64,000 nucleotides of DNA from Artemia franciscana (taxonomy: Eukaryota; Arthropoda; Branchiopoda; Anostraca; Artemiidae), in assembly GCF_032884065.1 (NCBI RefSeq), contig NC_088863.1, positions 41,572,880-41,636,879 of the forward strand, in the 5' to 3' direction. The notes beneath the pieces were generated by a model. It saw only the letters and a program-made list of their open reading frames with translations. It was not told the origin of the DNA and searched no databases. The position numbers and the translations under genes were made by a program. This document shows, piece by piece, positions 55,026-64,000 of this stretch; the first letter of the stretch is position 1; each line of letters begins with the position of its first letter.

Positions 55026-58000
55026 CGTATTGATTTTCCACGTCGTGAAACTTGTGCATTGATTTTTCTCCTCGTGAAACTGATTTTATTCATGGAGCAT
55101 GTTATATGTTTATTTTTCTCTTCGTGAAACTTGTACATTGACTTTCTCTCCTCGTAAACGGATTTTGTTCGTGGAGTTTGTTGTCCGCTTATTTTTGTTT
55201 GTAAAACTTTTGTATGTTGATTTTTCTCTTTGCGAAACTTATTGCAAGTTGATTTCTTTCCTTTGTTAAATTTGTACATTGCTTTTTCTCCTCGTGAAAC
55301 CAATTTTGTTCTTGGAACTTGTTTTGTGCTGATTTCTGTTCGAAGAACTTGTTTCGTGCTGATTTTTTATTCGTGAAACTTGTTGCATGTTGATTTTTCT
55401 GTACGTGAAAATGGTATAATGATTTTTTCTCCTCTTGAAACTGATTTCGTTCATGGAACATGTTACGCTCGGATTGTTGGTCGTGGAGCTTGTTGTGTAA
55501 TGGCTGTTGTTCGTGAATTTTATTGCATGTCAATTTTTCTCTTCGTGAAACTATATTGCTTTTTCTCCTCGTGAAAATGATTTTGCTCATAGAATTTGTT
55601 GCGTGCTTATTTTTCTTTGTGGAACATGTTAAGTACTGATTTTTATCGTGAATTATGTCGCATGTTGATTTTTCTCTTCGTGAAAATCGTATACTGAGTT
55701 TTTCTCCTCGTGAAACTGATTTTGTTCATTGGACTTGTTGCGTGCTAATTTTTGTTCGTGGAATTTGTTTTGATTTCATTTTTGTTCACGAAACTTGTTG
55801 CACGTGGATTTTTCTGTCCGTAAGAATTGTACATAGATTTTTCACCTCTTAAAACTGAATTTGCTCATAGAACATGTTGCGTGCTGATTGTTGTTCATGG
55901 AGTTTGTTGCTGCTGATTTTTGTTCATGAATTTTGTTGCATGCTGGTTTTTCTCTTCGTGAAACTTTTACATTAATTCTTTGGTCCTAGTAAAACTGATT
56001 TTAGTCCGCGAAACTTGTGTCATTTTGACTTTTCTCTCGGCAAAACTTGTATATTGATTTTTACAATCGTGAAACTGATTTTGATAATGGAACTTGTCAG
56101 GTGCTGATTTATGTTCTTGGAACTTGTTGTGCACCCATTGTTGCATGCTGATTTTTCTTTTCGCGAAACTTGTATATTGATTTATCTTCTCGTGAAGATG
56201 ATTTTGTTCATGAAAATCATTACGTGCTGATATTTTTCTGTGGAACTTGTTGCTTGTTGGTTTTCGTGAAACTCGTACATTATTTTCTCTCCTTGTTAAA
56301 CTGATTTTGTTCATGGAATTTGTTGCGTGTTGATTTTTTGTTCGTGGACCTTATTGCAGTTTGATTTTTCATTTTGTGAATGTGCTACATTGATTTTTTC
56401 TCCTCGTGAAACTGATTTTGTTATTGAAACTTGTTGCTTGTTGATTTTATGCAGGGAACTTGCTGCTGCTGATTTTTGTTCATGAAACTTGTTGAAGCTT
56501 GATTTTTCTCTTCATGAATCTTATAAAATGACTTTTCTCCTCGTGAAACTGATTGTGTTCATTGAACTTGTTGCTTGCTGATTTTTCTTTTTGAAACATA
56601 TTTACTGCTTTTTTTTATTTTTAATTTTGTTGCATTTTGATTTTTCTCTTCGTGAAAATCACACAGTCAGTTTTTCTCCTCGTGAAACTTATTTTATTCA
56701 TGGAACTCGTTGTTTGCTCGTAAAACTTGTGCATTGATTTTTCTCTTCGAGAACGATCTTTTTCATGGAACCTGTTGCGTGCTGATTTTTGTTCGTAGAA
56801 TTTGTTTCGTGCTGATTTTTTTCGCAAAACCTGTTGTATGTTGATTTTTCTGTGCGAAAAAATTGTATATACATTTTTCTCCTCTTGAAACTGATTTCGT
56901 TCATGGAACTTACTGCGTGCTGATTGTTGTTCGTGGAGTTTTTTGCTGCTGGTTTTTGTTCGTGAGTTTTGTTGCATGTTGATTTTTCTCTTCCTGAATC
57001 TTGTACATTAATTTTTTTGTCCTCGTAAAACTGATTTCTGTTCGCGAAACTTGTTGCATGTTGATTTTTCTCTTCGGAAAACTTGTATATTGATTTTTCC
57101 CCTCGTGAAACTGATTTTGTTAATGGAACTTGTCACATGCTTTTTGTTCGTGGAACTTCTTGCGCGCTGATTGTTGCATATTGATTTTTCTCTTCGTGAA
57201 ACTTCCAAATCGATTTTTCTCCTGGTGAGACTGATTTGATTTATGGAATTCATTGCGTGTTGATAATTTTTCGCGGAAGTTGTTGTTATTTTTTTTCTCC
57301 TTGTGAAACTGATTTTGTTCGTGGAACTTGTTGCGTGCCGATTTGTTTTCAGAATTTGCTCGGTGCTCATCTTTCATTCGCTAAACTTGTTGCATGTTGA
57401 TTTTTTTTATTTTGTGCATGTTTTACATTGACTTTTTACTCCTCGTGAAACTTATTTTGTTCATAAAATTTTTTGCGTGCTGACAAACCATCTACACGTT
57501 GATTTTTCTCTTTTTGGAACTTTTAAATTGATTTTTTTTCCCTCCTGAAACTGATTTTATTTTTGTAATTTGTTCAGAGCTGATTTTTGTTCGCGGACCC
57601 TGATGGGTGCTGATTTTTTTTTATAAACTTGTTACATGTTGATTTTTTCTTCGTGAAACTTGTAAATTGATTTGTTTCTTCTGATGAAACTAATTTTGTT
57701 CACGGAACTCTTTAAATGTCAATTTTGCTCATAGAACATGCTGCGTTTCCATTTTTTCATGAGACTTGTTATATATTGATTTTCCATTTAGTGAATGTTG
57801 TATATTTATTTTTTCTCCTCGTGAAACTGATTTTGTTAGTAAAACTTATTGTGTGCAGATTTTTGTTTGTAAAACTTGCTTCGTGCTGATTTTTGTGCGT
57901 GAAACTCATTATATGTTGATTTTTCTCTTCACGAAACTTGTGCATTGATTATTTCTCCTGGTGACACTGATTTTAATCAGGGAACTTGTTGAGTGTAGAT

Positions 58001-60685
58001 TTTTGTTCGTGGAACCTATTCTATGTTGATCTTTATTTCATGAAACTTGTTACATGTTGATTTTTCTCTTCGTGAAACTTGTACGTTGATTTTCTCTTCT
58101 TGTGAAACTGATTCTACTTATGAAACTTGTTGAATGTTTATTTTGTTCATGGGACTTTTTCCGTGCTACTTTTTGCTGGTGAAACATGTTTTGTGCTGAT
58201 TTTTGTACGCTAAACTTGCTGCATGTTAATTTTTCTTTCCGTTAAACTTGTACATTTATTTTTCTCCTCTTGAAACTTCTTTCATTCATGGAGCTTGTTG
58301 CTAGGTGACTGTGTTCTTGGAACTTATTGCGCGCTGATTTTTGTTGTTTGAACTTTCTTGCATGTTGATTTTTCTCTCCTTGAAACTTGTAAACTGATTT
58401 TTTCTCCTAGTGAAACTGATTTTGTTCATGTAACTTTTTCTGCGCTGATTTTTGTTTGTAGAACTTGTTGCATGTTGATTTTTGTTCGCAAAACTTATTA
58501 CATGTTGACTTTTCTCTTCGGGAAACTTGTAATTTGATTTTTCTCATCATGAAATTGATTTTGTACATGGAGCTGGTTGCGTGCTGATTTATGCTCTTGG
58601 AACTTATTTGGGCTGATTTTTGTTCGTGCAGCTTATTGCAAGAGGTTTTTTTCTCGTCGTGAAACTTGTATATTGACTTTTTCCCTTGTAATACTGATTT
58701 TTTTTCATGAAACTTATTGCGTGCTGATTTTTGTTCGTGAAACTTGTTGCAAGTTGATCTTTCTCTTTGTATAACACGTACATTGATTTTTCTCCTCGTG
58801 AAACTGATTTCATTTCTGGAACTTGTTATGTGCTGTTTTGTTGTTCATTGAAATTGCTGTCTGCTGATTTTTGTTTTTGAAACTTGTTGCATGTTTATTT
58901 CTAATTTCGTGAAATTTTGACATTAATTTTTTTCTTCTCGTGAAACTGATTTGCTCATTAAACTTATTAAGTGCTAATTTTTATTCGTACAACTTGATGA
59001 ATGCTGATTTCTGTCCGTGAAACGTATTGTATATTGATTTTTCTTTTCGCGGAACTTGTGCATTAATTTTTCTCCTCGTGAAACTGATTTTGTTCATGGG
59101 ACTTGTAGTGGTTAGGTCAGCTTTGGGGGACTCTACAAAGTGTGGTGAGACCTACACCTAACCCTTATATGGTAGGTAATATTAAGTTAGATTGATAATC
59201 GTAAAGCTGATTTTGTTCATGGAGCTCATTGCGTGGTGATATTTTTTCGTGGAACTTGTTGCTTGTTGATTATTTTCTTCGTGAAACTCGTACATTGATT
59301 TTCCCTTCGTGAAATTGATTTTGTTCATGGAACTTTTTGCGTGATGACTTTTGTTAGTGGAACTTGTTGGGTGCTGATTTTCGTTCATAAAACTTGTTGC
59401 ATCTTGATTTGTCTTTTCATGAAACTTAGACATTGATTTTTCTCCTTGTTAACTGATTTTTTTTCATGGAACTTATATGTTGAATTTTCTCTTCGTGAAA
59501 CTTGTACATTGGTTTCATCTCATGTGAAATTAATTTTTTCACGGAACTTGTTTTGTGCTAACTTTTATTCGTTGAAGTTGCTGCGTGTTATTTTTGTTCG
59601 TAAAATGAACAAAATTCCTCCTCGTGAAACTGATTTTATTCAAAGAGCTTGTTGCATACGGATTTTTGTTCGTGAAACTTGTTGCATCTTGATTTTTTTT
59701 CTTTGTGATATTTTTACTTTGATTTTTCTGCTTGGGAAACTGATTTTGTTTGTGAAACTTGATGTCTGCTGATTTTTTGTTTGCGGAACTTGTTGCATGT
59801 TTATTTTTGATCTTGAAACTTGTTGCATCATGATTTTTCTTCTTGAAACTTGTATAATTATTTTTCCCCTCGTGAAACTGATTTTGTTGATGGAACTTGT
59901 TGCGTGATGACTTTTGTTCATGAAACTTGATGGATGCTGATTTTCGTTCATAAGCTTATTGCATCGTGATTTTTCTTTTCGTGAAACTTCTATTATTTTT
60001 TGATTTTTCTGATTTTCTGATTTTATTGATTTTTCTGTTCATTAAACTGATTTTCTTATGGAACTTGTTGTTAGTTGATATTGTTTATGGAACTTATTGC
60101 GTGCTGTTTTTTGTTCATGAAACTTGTTACATGTAGATTTTTCTATTCGTGAAACTTGTACATTGGTTTTACCCAATTTGAAATGGATCTTGTTCATGGA
60201 ACTTATTTCGTGCTGACTCTTAATCGTTGAACTTGCTGCATGCTGATTTTTGTTCGTGAAACGAACAAAAGTCCTCCTCGTGAAACCGATTTTATTCATG
60301 GAGCTTTTTCCATTCTGATTTTTGTTCGTGGAACTAGTTGCATCTTGATTTTTCTCTTTGTTAAATTTTTACTTTAATTTTTCTGGTTGTGAAACTGATT
60401 TTGTTTTTGAAACTCGATGCCTGCGGATTTTTTGTTGGCAGAACTTGTTGCATGATTGTTTTTTTTCTTGAAACTTGTGACATCATGATTTTTCTCTTCT
60501 TGAAACTTTTATATTGATTTTTCTCCTTGTGAAACTGATTTTGTTTATGGAACTGGTTGCGTGCTGAGTTTTGTTCGGGAAACACGATGCGTGCTGATTT
60601 CTGTTCGTGAAACTTGTTGCATGTTGATTTTTCTTTTATACTGAACAAATTTTTTCTTAAACTGATTGTTTCTCGTTAAACTGAA
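55026..60685 (-). repeat. Degenerate minisatellite array, part 1
   Basis: On the - strand a core of about 22-32 bp, CAAGTTYCACGAACAAAAATCAG, is repeated in variants: CAAGTTCCATGAACAAAATCAG, TTTCACGAGGAGAAAAATCAATGTA and CAAGTTTCACGAAGAGAAAAATCAACATGCAA. Four or five variants often follow in the same order, giving a loose higher-order unit of roughly 110-140 bp. The - strand frames of up to 133 codons (KFHEQNQFHEEK-like, VSRREKSTCNKF-like) are regular because of the repeat, yet no frame stays open across the array. Confidence 0.92.
59105..59200. repeat. Unrelated insertion of about 95 bp inside the minisatellite
   Basis: The repeat is interrupted by a sequence with no CAAGTTYC core. It contains GGTTAGGT (59110-59117) and its inverse ACCTAACC (59156-59163). 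Confidence 0.65.
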
Positions 60686-60705
60686 GAAATGCAGTTTAAC
60701 GAGAA
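60670..60705. repeat. Palindrome at the orientation switch of the minisatellite
   Basis: TTCTCGTTAAACTG (60670-60683), loop AAGAAATG, then the exact inverse CAGTTTAACGAGAA (60692-60705). Repeat units left of it read on the - strand; units right of it read on the + strand. Confidence 0.9.
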
Positions 60706-62175
60706 GAAAAATCAATGTACAAATTTCGCGAAAAGGAAAATCAATATACAACAAATTTTAATACAAAAATCAGCAAGCAAAAAGCTCCACGAGCAAAAAT
60801 TCACGCGACAAGTTCCATGAACAAAATCAGTATCACAAGGAATAAAATTAAGGTACAATTTTTACAAAGAAAAAATTAACATGCAACAAGTTTCAAGTTT
60901 CATTAACAAAATTCAGCAAGCAGCAAGTCCCTCGAATAAAAATCAGTACGCAACAAGTTCCTTGAACAAAATAAGAATGCAACAAGCTCCATTAGCAAAA
61001 TCAGTTATACGAGGACAAAAATCAATGGACAAGTTTCATGAGGAGAAGATTAAGAGGCAACAAGTTTCACGAGCAAAAATCAGCAAGCAGCATGTTCCTT
61101 GAATAAAATAATTTTCACGAGGAGAAAAATAAAGTACAAGTTTCTAGAACAAAAATCAGCAAGCAGCTAGTTCCACGAACGAAAATCAGCACGCAGCAAG
61201 TTTCTTGGACTAAATTGGAGCGCAACCACTTCCACGAACAAAAATCAACACGCAACAAGTACCATGAACAGAATCAGTTTCACTAGGAGAGAAAAACTGT
61301 GCACAATTGTCATGAAGATAAAAATCAAGATGCAACACGTTTCAAGAACGAAATTCAGCATGCAACAAGTTCCGCAAACAAAAAATTAGCATGCAACAAG
61401 TTACATGAACAAAATTAATTCCATGAGGAGAAAATAAAAGTACAAGTTTCACAAAAAGAAAAAGGAAGATAAAACAAGTTTCACGAACAAAAATCAGCAC
61501 GCTACATGTTTCGTGATCAAAATCAGCTTGACGAGAAGAAAATCAAGTTACAAGTTTTACAAAGAGAAAAACCAGCATGCAACCAGATCCACGAGCAAAA
61601 AATCAGCACGAAACAAGTTCCATGAATAAAATATTTTTCACGAGGAGAAAAATGAAGTACAAGTTTCAAGAACAAAAATCAGCAAGCAGCTAATTCCACG
61701 AACGAAAATCAGTACGATAAAAGTTTCTTAAACAAAATCGGCACGCAGCCACTTCCACGAACAAAAATCCACGTGAAACAAGTTCCTTGAACAAGATCAG
61801 TTTCACAAGGATAGAAAATCTGTGTACAATTTTCATGAAGATAAAAATTAAGATGCAATAAACTTCAGGAACAAAAATAAGCATGCAACAAGTTCCATGA
61901 ACAAAATCAATTTCACGAGGAGAAAAATCAAAGTACAAGTTTCGCAAAAAGAAAAAACAAGATAAAACAAGTTTTACGAACAAAAATCAGCATGCGAAAA
62001 TTCCCACGATCAAAAACCAGCACGCTACAAGTTTCCTGGTCAGAATCAGTTTCACGAGGAGAAAATCAATGTACAAGTTTCACGAAGAGAAAAAATCAAC
62101 ATGTAGCAAGTTTCACGAACAAAAACTCAGCACGCAATAAATTTCATAAACAAAGATCAGCACGCGACAAGTTTA
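60692..62175 (+). repeat. Degenerate minisatellite array, part 2 (inverted)
   Basis: Same unit family as 55.03-60.69 kb but now reading CAAGTTYCACGAACAAAAATCAG on the + strand. A segment of roughly 500 bp (about 61120-61480) and one at about 61640-61980 share the same order of variants (AGCAAGCAGCTAGTTCC..., CGCAACCACTTCC...), suggesting a larger duplication. Ends near 62175. Confidence 0.9.
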
Positions 62176-63645
62176 AATAAAAACAATGGTCATTTTTAGC
62201 TTATAAATTTATTTTTGAGGGGAAAAGCTTGAAAATCCCCAGGTGTGATAATATGCACCAGAAGGTTGTCATTGTGGTGGGCTAGGGGGTTGTTGGGCTG
62301 ATACATTGTGCCACGCTAGTTTCAATGCTAGAAGTCATCGGAAGAAACAATAATGGGGATTATTTTCATTAAGTTTAAGGGGTCGATTCTAGTATAAACA
62401 AATATTTTTGCACTAAAATGCTCGGAAAAATGTAACATGAATGATAATGCACGCTACAGGGTGTTTTATTTTAGCCATTGAGATTCACGGGTTTGAAATT
62501 GCCATGGAACATCGCAATCTATCAATGAAATGGCAAGTTATCCCTGTTCAAATAAAAATAATGATGGCTTTTTAATTTATAAATATATTTTGAGGGTAAA
62601 AGCTCGAGAAACCCTCAGGGGTGATAGTATGCACAAGGATTGTTTCATCGGGTTGGGGAGGCTGTTACATTGTGCCTCGCTGGTGTCAATTGCTAGGAGT
62701 CATCAGAGGAAACGCTAATGGGGATTTTTCATTAAATCTAAACGATCAGCTCTTGTGGAAACGAATATTTTTGCATAATAATGCCCTAAAAATGTCATAA
62801 GAAAAGAATGCTAGCAGCAGCCTGCAATATTGTTGGATGATTCTCGCGAATGCAATACTCAACAAACAGGTATACTTTAAATGTAAGTAAATTTTAGTAG
62901 TCGATTTTCCACCCTACATGTCAGTTATTGCAATCGTATGGGAGGACGATATTCATTTAATGATTCTACTATGCGAGACAGAGATTTTCCGTGCGTTGAC
63001 TAGGCTATCATATAGAATGTATTAACCGAATAAAAATATTAAAAAGGGTGTCATGGTCCAGATGTCCAAGGCACAGTTCCATTGGACAGAAATGACCCTT
63101 TCGAATCCTAATGGTGAATGGTGCCATAATAAGTATGGTGTTATTGGGGGATGGCTGTTACATTGTGTCAAGCTGGTGTCAATTGCTAGGATTCATCAGA
63201 AGAAACACTAATGGGAATTTTCCCTTAAGTCTAAACGATCGATTCTTGTGTAAACGAATATTGTTGCATAATAATGCCCAAACAATGTCTTATAAATGAT
63301 AAAGACCCTATTAGTAAAATAAGCGGTAACAGTAACCCACAATATTACCGAATAATACTCTCTAATACATTACTCAGCAAGCAGGTATACTTTAAATGTG
63401 AGCAAATTTCAGTAGTCGATTTTCCACCCTGCATGTCAGCTATTGCAATCATACGGTAACACGCAGGACATTTAATTATTCTACTATGCGAGACAGGGAT
63501 TTCTCCGTGCGTTGACTAGAGTATCATGAAGAAGTATTAAGCTAATCAAATACTAGAAAGGGCAAAGGGCTTCATGGTCCAAATGTCCGAGGCACAGTTC
63601 CATTGGATGGAAATGACCTTTTCGAATCCAATGCGGACATAAAAC
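62176..63645 (+). repeat. Tandem repeat, unit about 0.5 kb, nearly three copies
   Basis: Copies at about 62190-62470 (partial), 62545-63120 and 63121-63645. Shared words include TGTTACATTGTGCC, TGGTGTCAATTGCTAGGA, TCTAAACGATC, GCATAATAATGCCC, CAGGTATACTTTAAATGT, AGTAGTCGATTTTCCACCCT, CTACTATGCGAGACAG and GAGGCACAGTTCCATTGGA. No coding content supported. Confidence 0.85.
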
Positions 63646-63739
63646 CTTTAGAAAATAAAGGTTCCCTGAGAAGAACCCCCTGAAAGAAAATGAAATCCTG
63701 AAGAAAAAAACGCCTTGAAAAAGAGAAATCCTGAAGAAA

Positions 63740-63985
63740 ATGAAATCTCTTTAAGTATTACGTGACATCCCACGTATACATCGCCAATATGTAGCGACCA
63801 CGTGTGCGCTGCCATTTCAGGATATCTCACGCGTGCGCTGTCATTACGTAACATCAACGTATGCCTGCCATGATGTGACACTCTAGATATGCTCTGCCAT
63901 TACTTAACATCCGATGAGTGCGCTTTCATTATATAAAACCCACGTGCACACCGTCATTACGTAACTTCTACTTGCGTGCCCTCCT
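63740..63985. repeat. Short-period minisatellite with CATTACGTAACAT core
   Basis: About eight degenerate copies, roughly 27-30 bp each, of CATTACGTAACATCCACGTGTGCGCTGC-like words. More CpG-rich than the rest of the window. Confidence 0.75.
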
Positions 63986-64000
63986 CAGTTACTAGCAGGG

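Noticed and set aside
54968-61102. Protein-like KFHEQNQ / SRREKSTCNK frames along the minisatellite as a possible repeat-protein gene
   Set aside because: The frames are short, switch phase constantly and follow the array's inversion; no signal peptide, splice sites or continuous frame. A decayed coding origin cannot be excluded but is not supported.

Overview
The window reads as nuclear DNA of an arthropod, probably a crustacean (brine-shrimp-like is a guess, not something the sequence proves). The support is AT-rich sequence, short exons bounded by GT/AG signals in long introns, a tailless/dissatisfaction-type nuclear receptor exon, poly-C and poly-G runs, and a heavy load of Helitron, piggyBac, LINE and foldback repeats. 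No tRNA, rRNA, operon or CRISPR array was seen. Most of the 64 kb is repeat-derived; host coding sequence is a small fraction.

Left part (1-10.6 kb): the 3'-terminal exon of an NR2E-type nuclear receptor (+ strand, ends at 431) converges on the most remarkable gene here, on the - strand. That gene has a TATA-box promoter near 10.59 kb, a tiny first coding exon (10500-10517), a 5.26 kb intron and one 2.97 kb exon (2271-5240). The deduced 995-residue product has a signal peptide, about 34 units of roughly 23 residues that mostly end in RxRR-type furin sites and mostly carry an N-glycosylation sequon, and a Pro/Gln/Tyr-rich tail. The units form a six-unit higher-order repeat of exactly 414 bp. 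I know of no named family with this layout.

Middle (10.6-41 kb): mostly repeats, including two copies (15.0-17.06 and 37.05-38.88 kb) of a tandem-repeat element with hairpin ends resembling Helentron-associated elements. Host-gene exons lie between them: a + strand pair with matching splice phase (22723-22870 and 23380-23518), a - strand 54-codon exon (31390-31551), and a clear - strand exon of the KEOPS subunit LAGE3/Pcc1 (35936-36064). A 2486 bp piggyBac copy with TTAA target duplications and decayed transposase sits at 33201-35686, just downstream of the LAGE3 exon.

Right part (41-64 kb): copies of a dispersed foldback repeat, two decayed LINE reverse transcriptases (44.9-46.5 and 51.4-53.36 kb), a complete-looking short Helitron with a doubled 3' terminus (47484-49001), a large inverted repeat (54467-55025) and then a 7 kb degenerate minisatellite (55.03-62.17 kb) that flips orientation at a 14-bp palindrome near 60.69 kb. 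The end holds a roughly 0.5 kb tandem repeat and a short GC-richer minisatellite.
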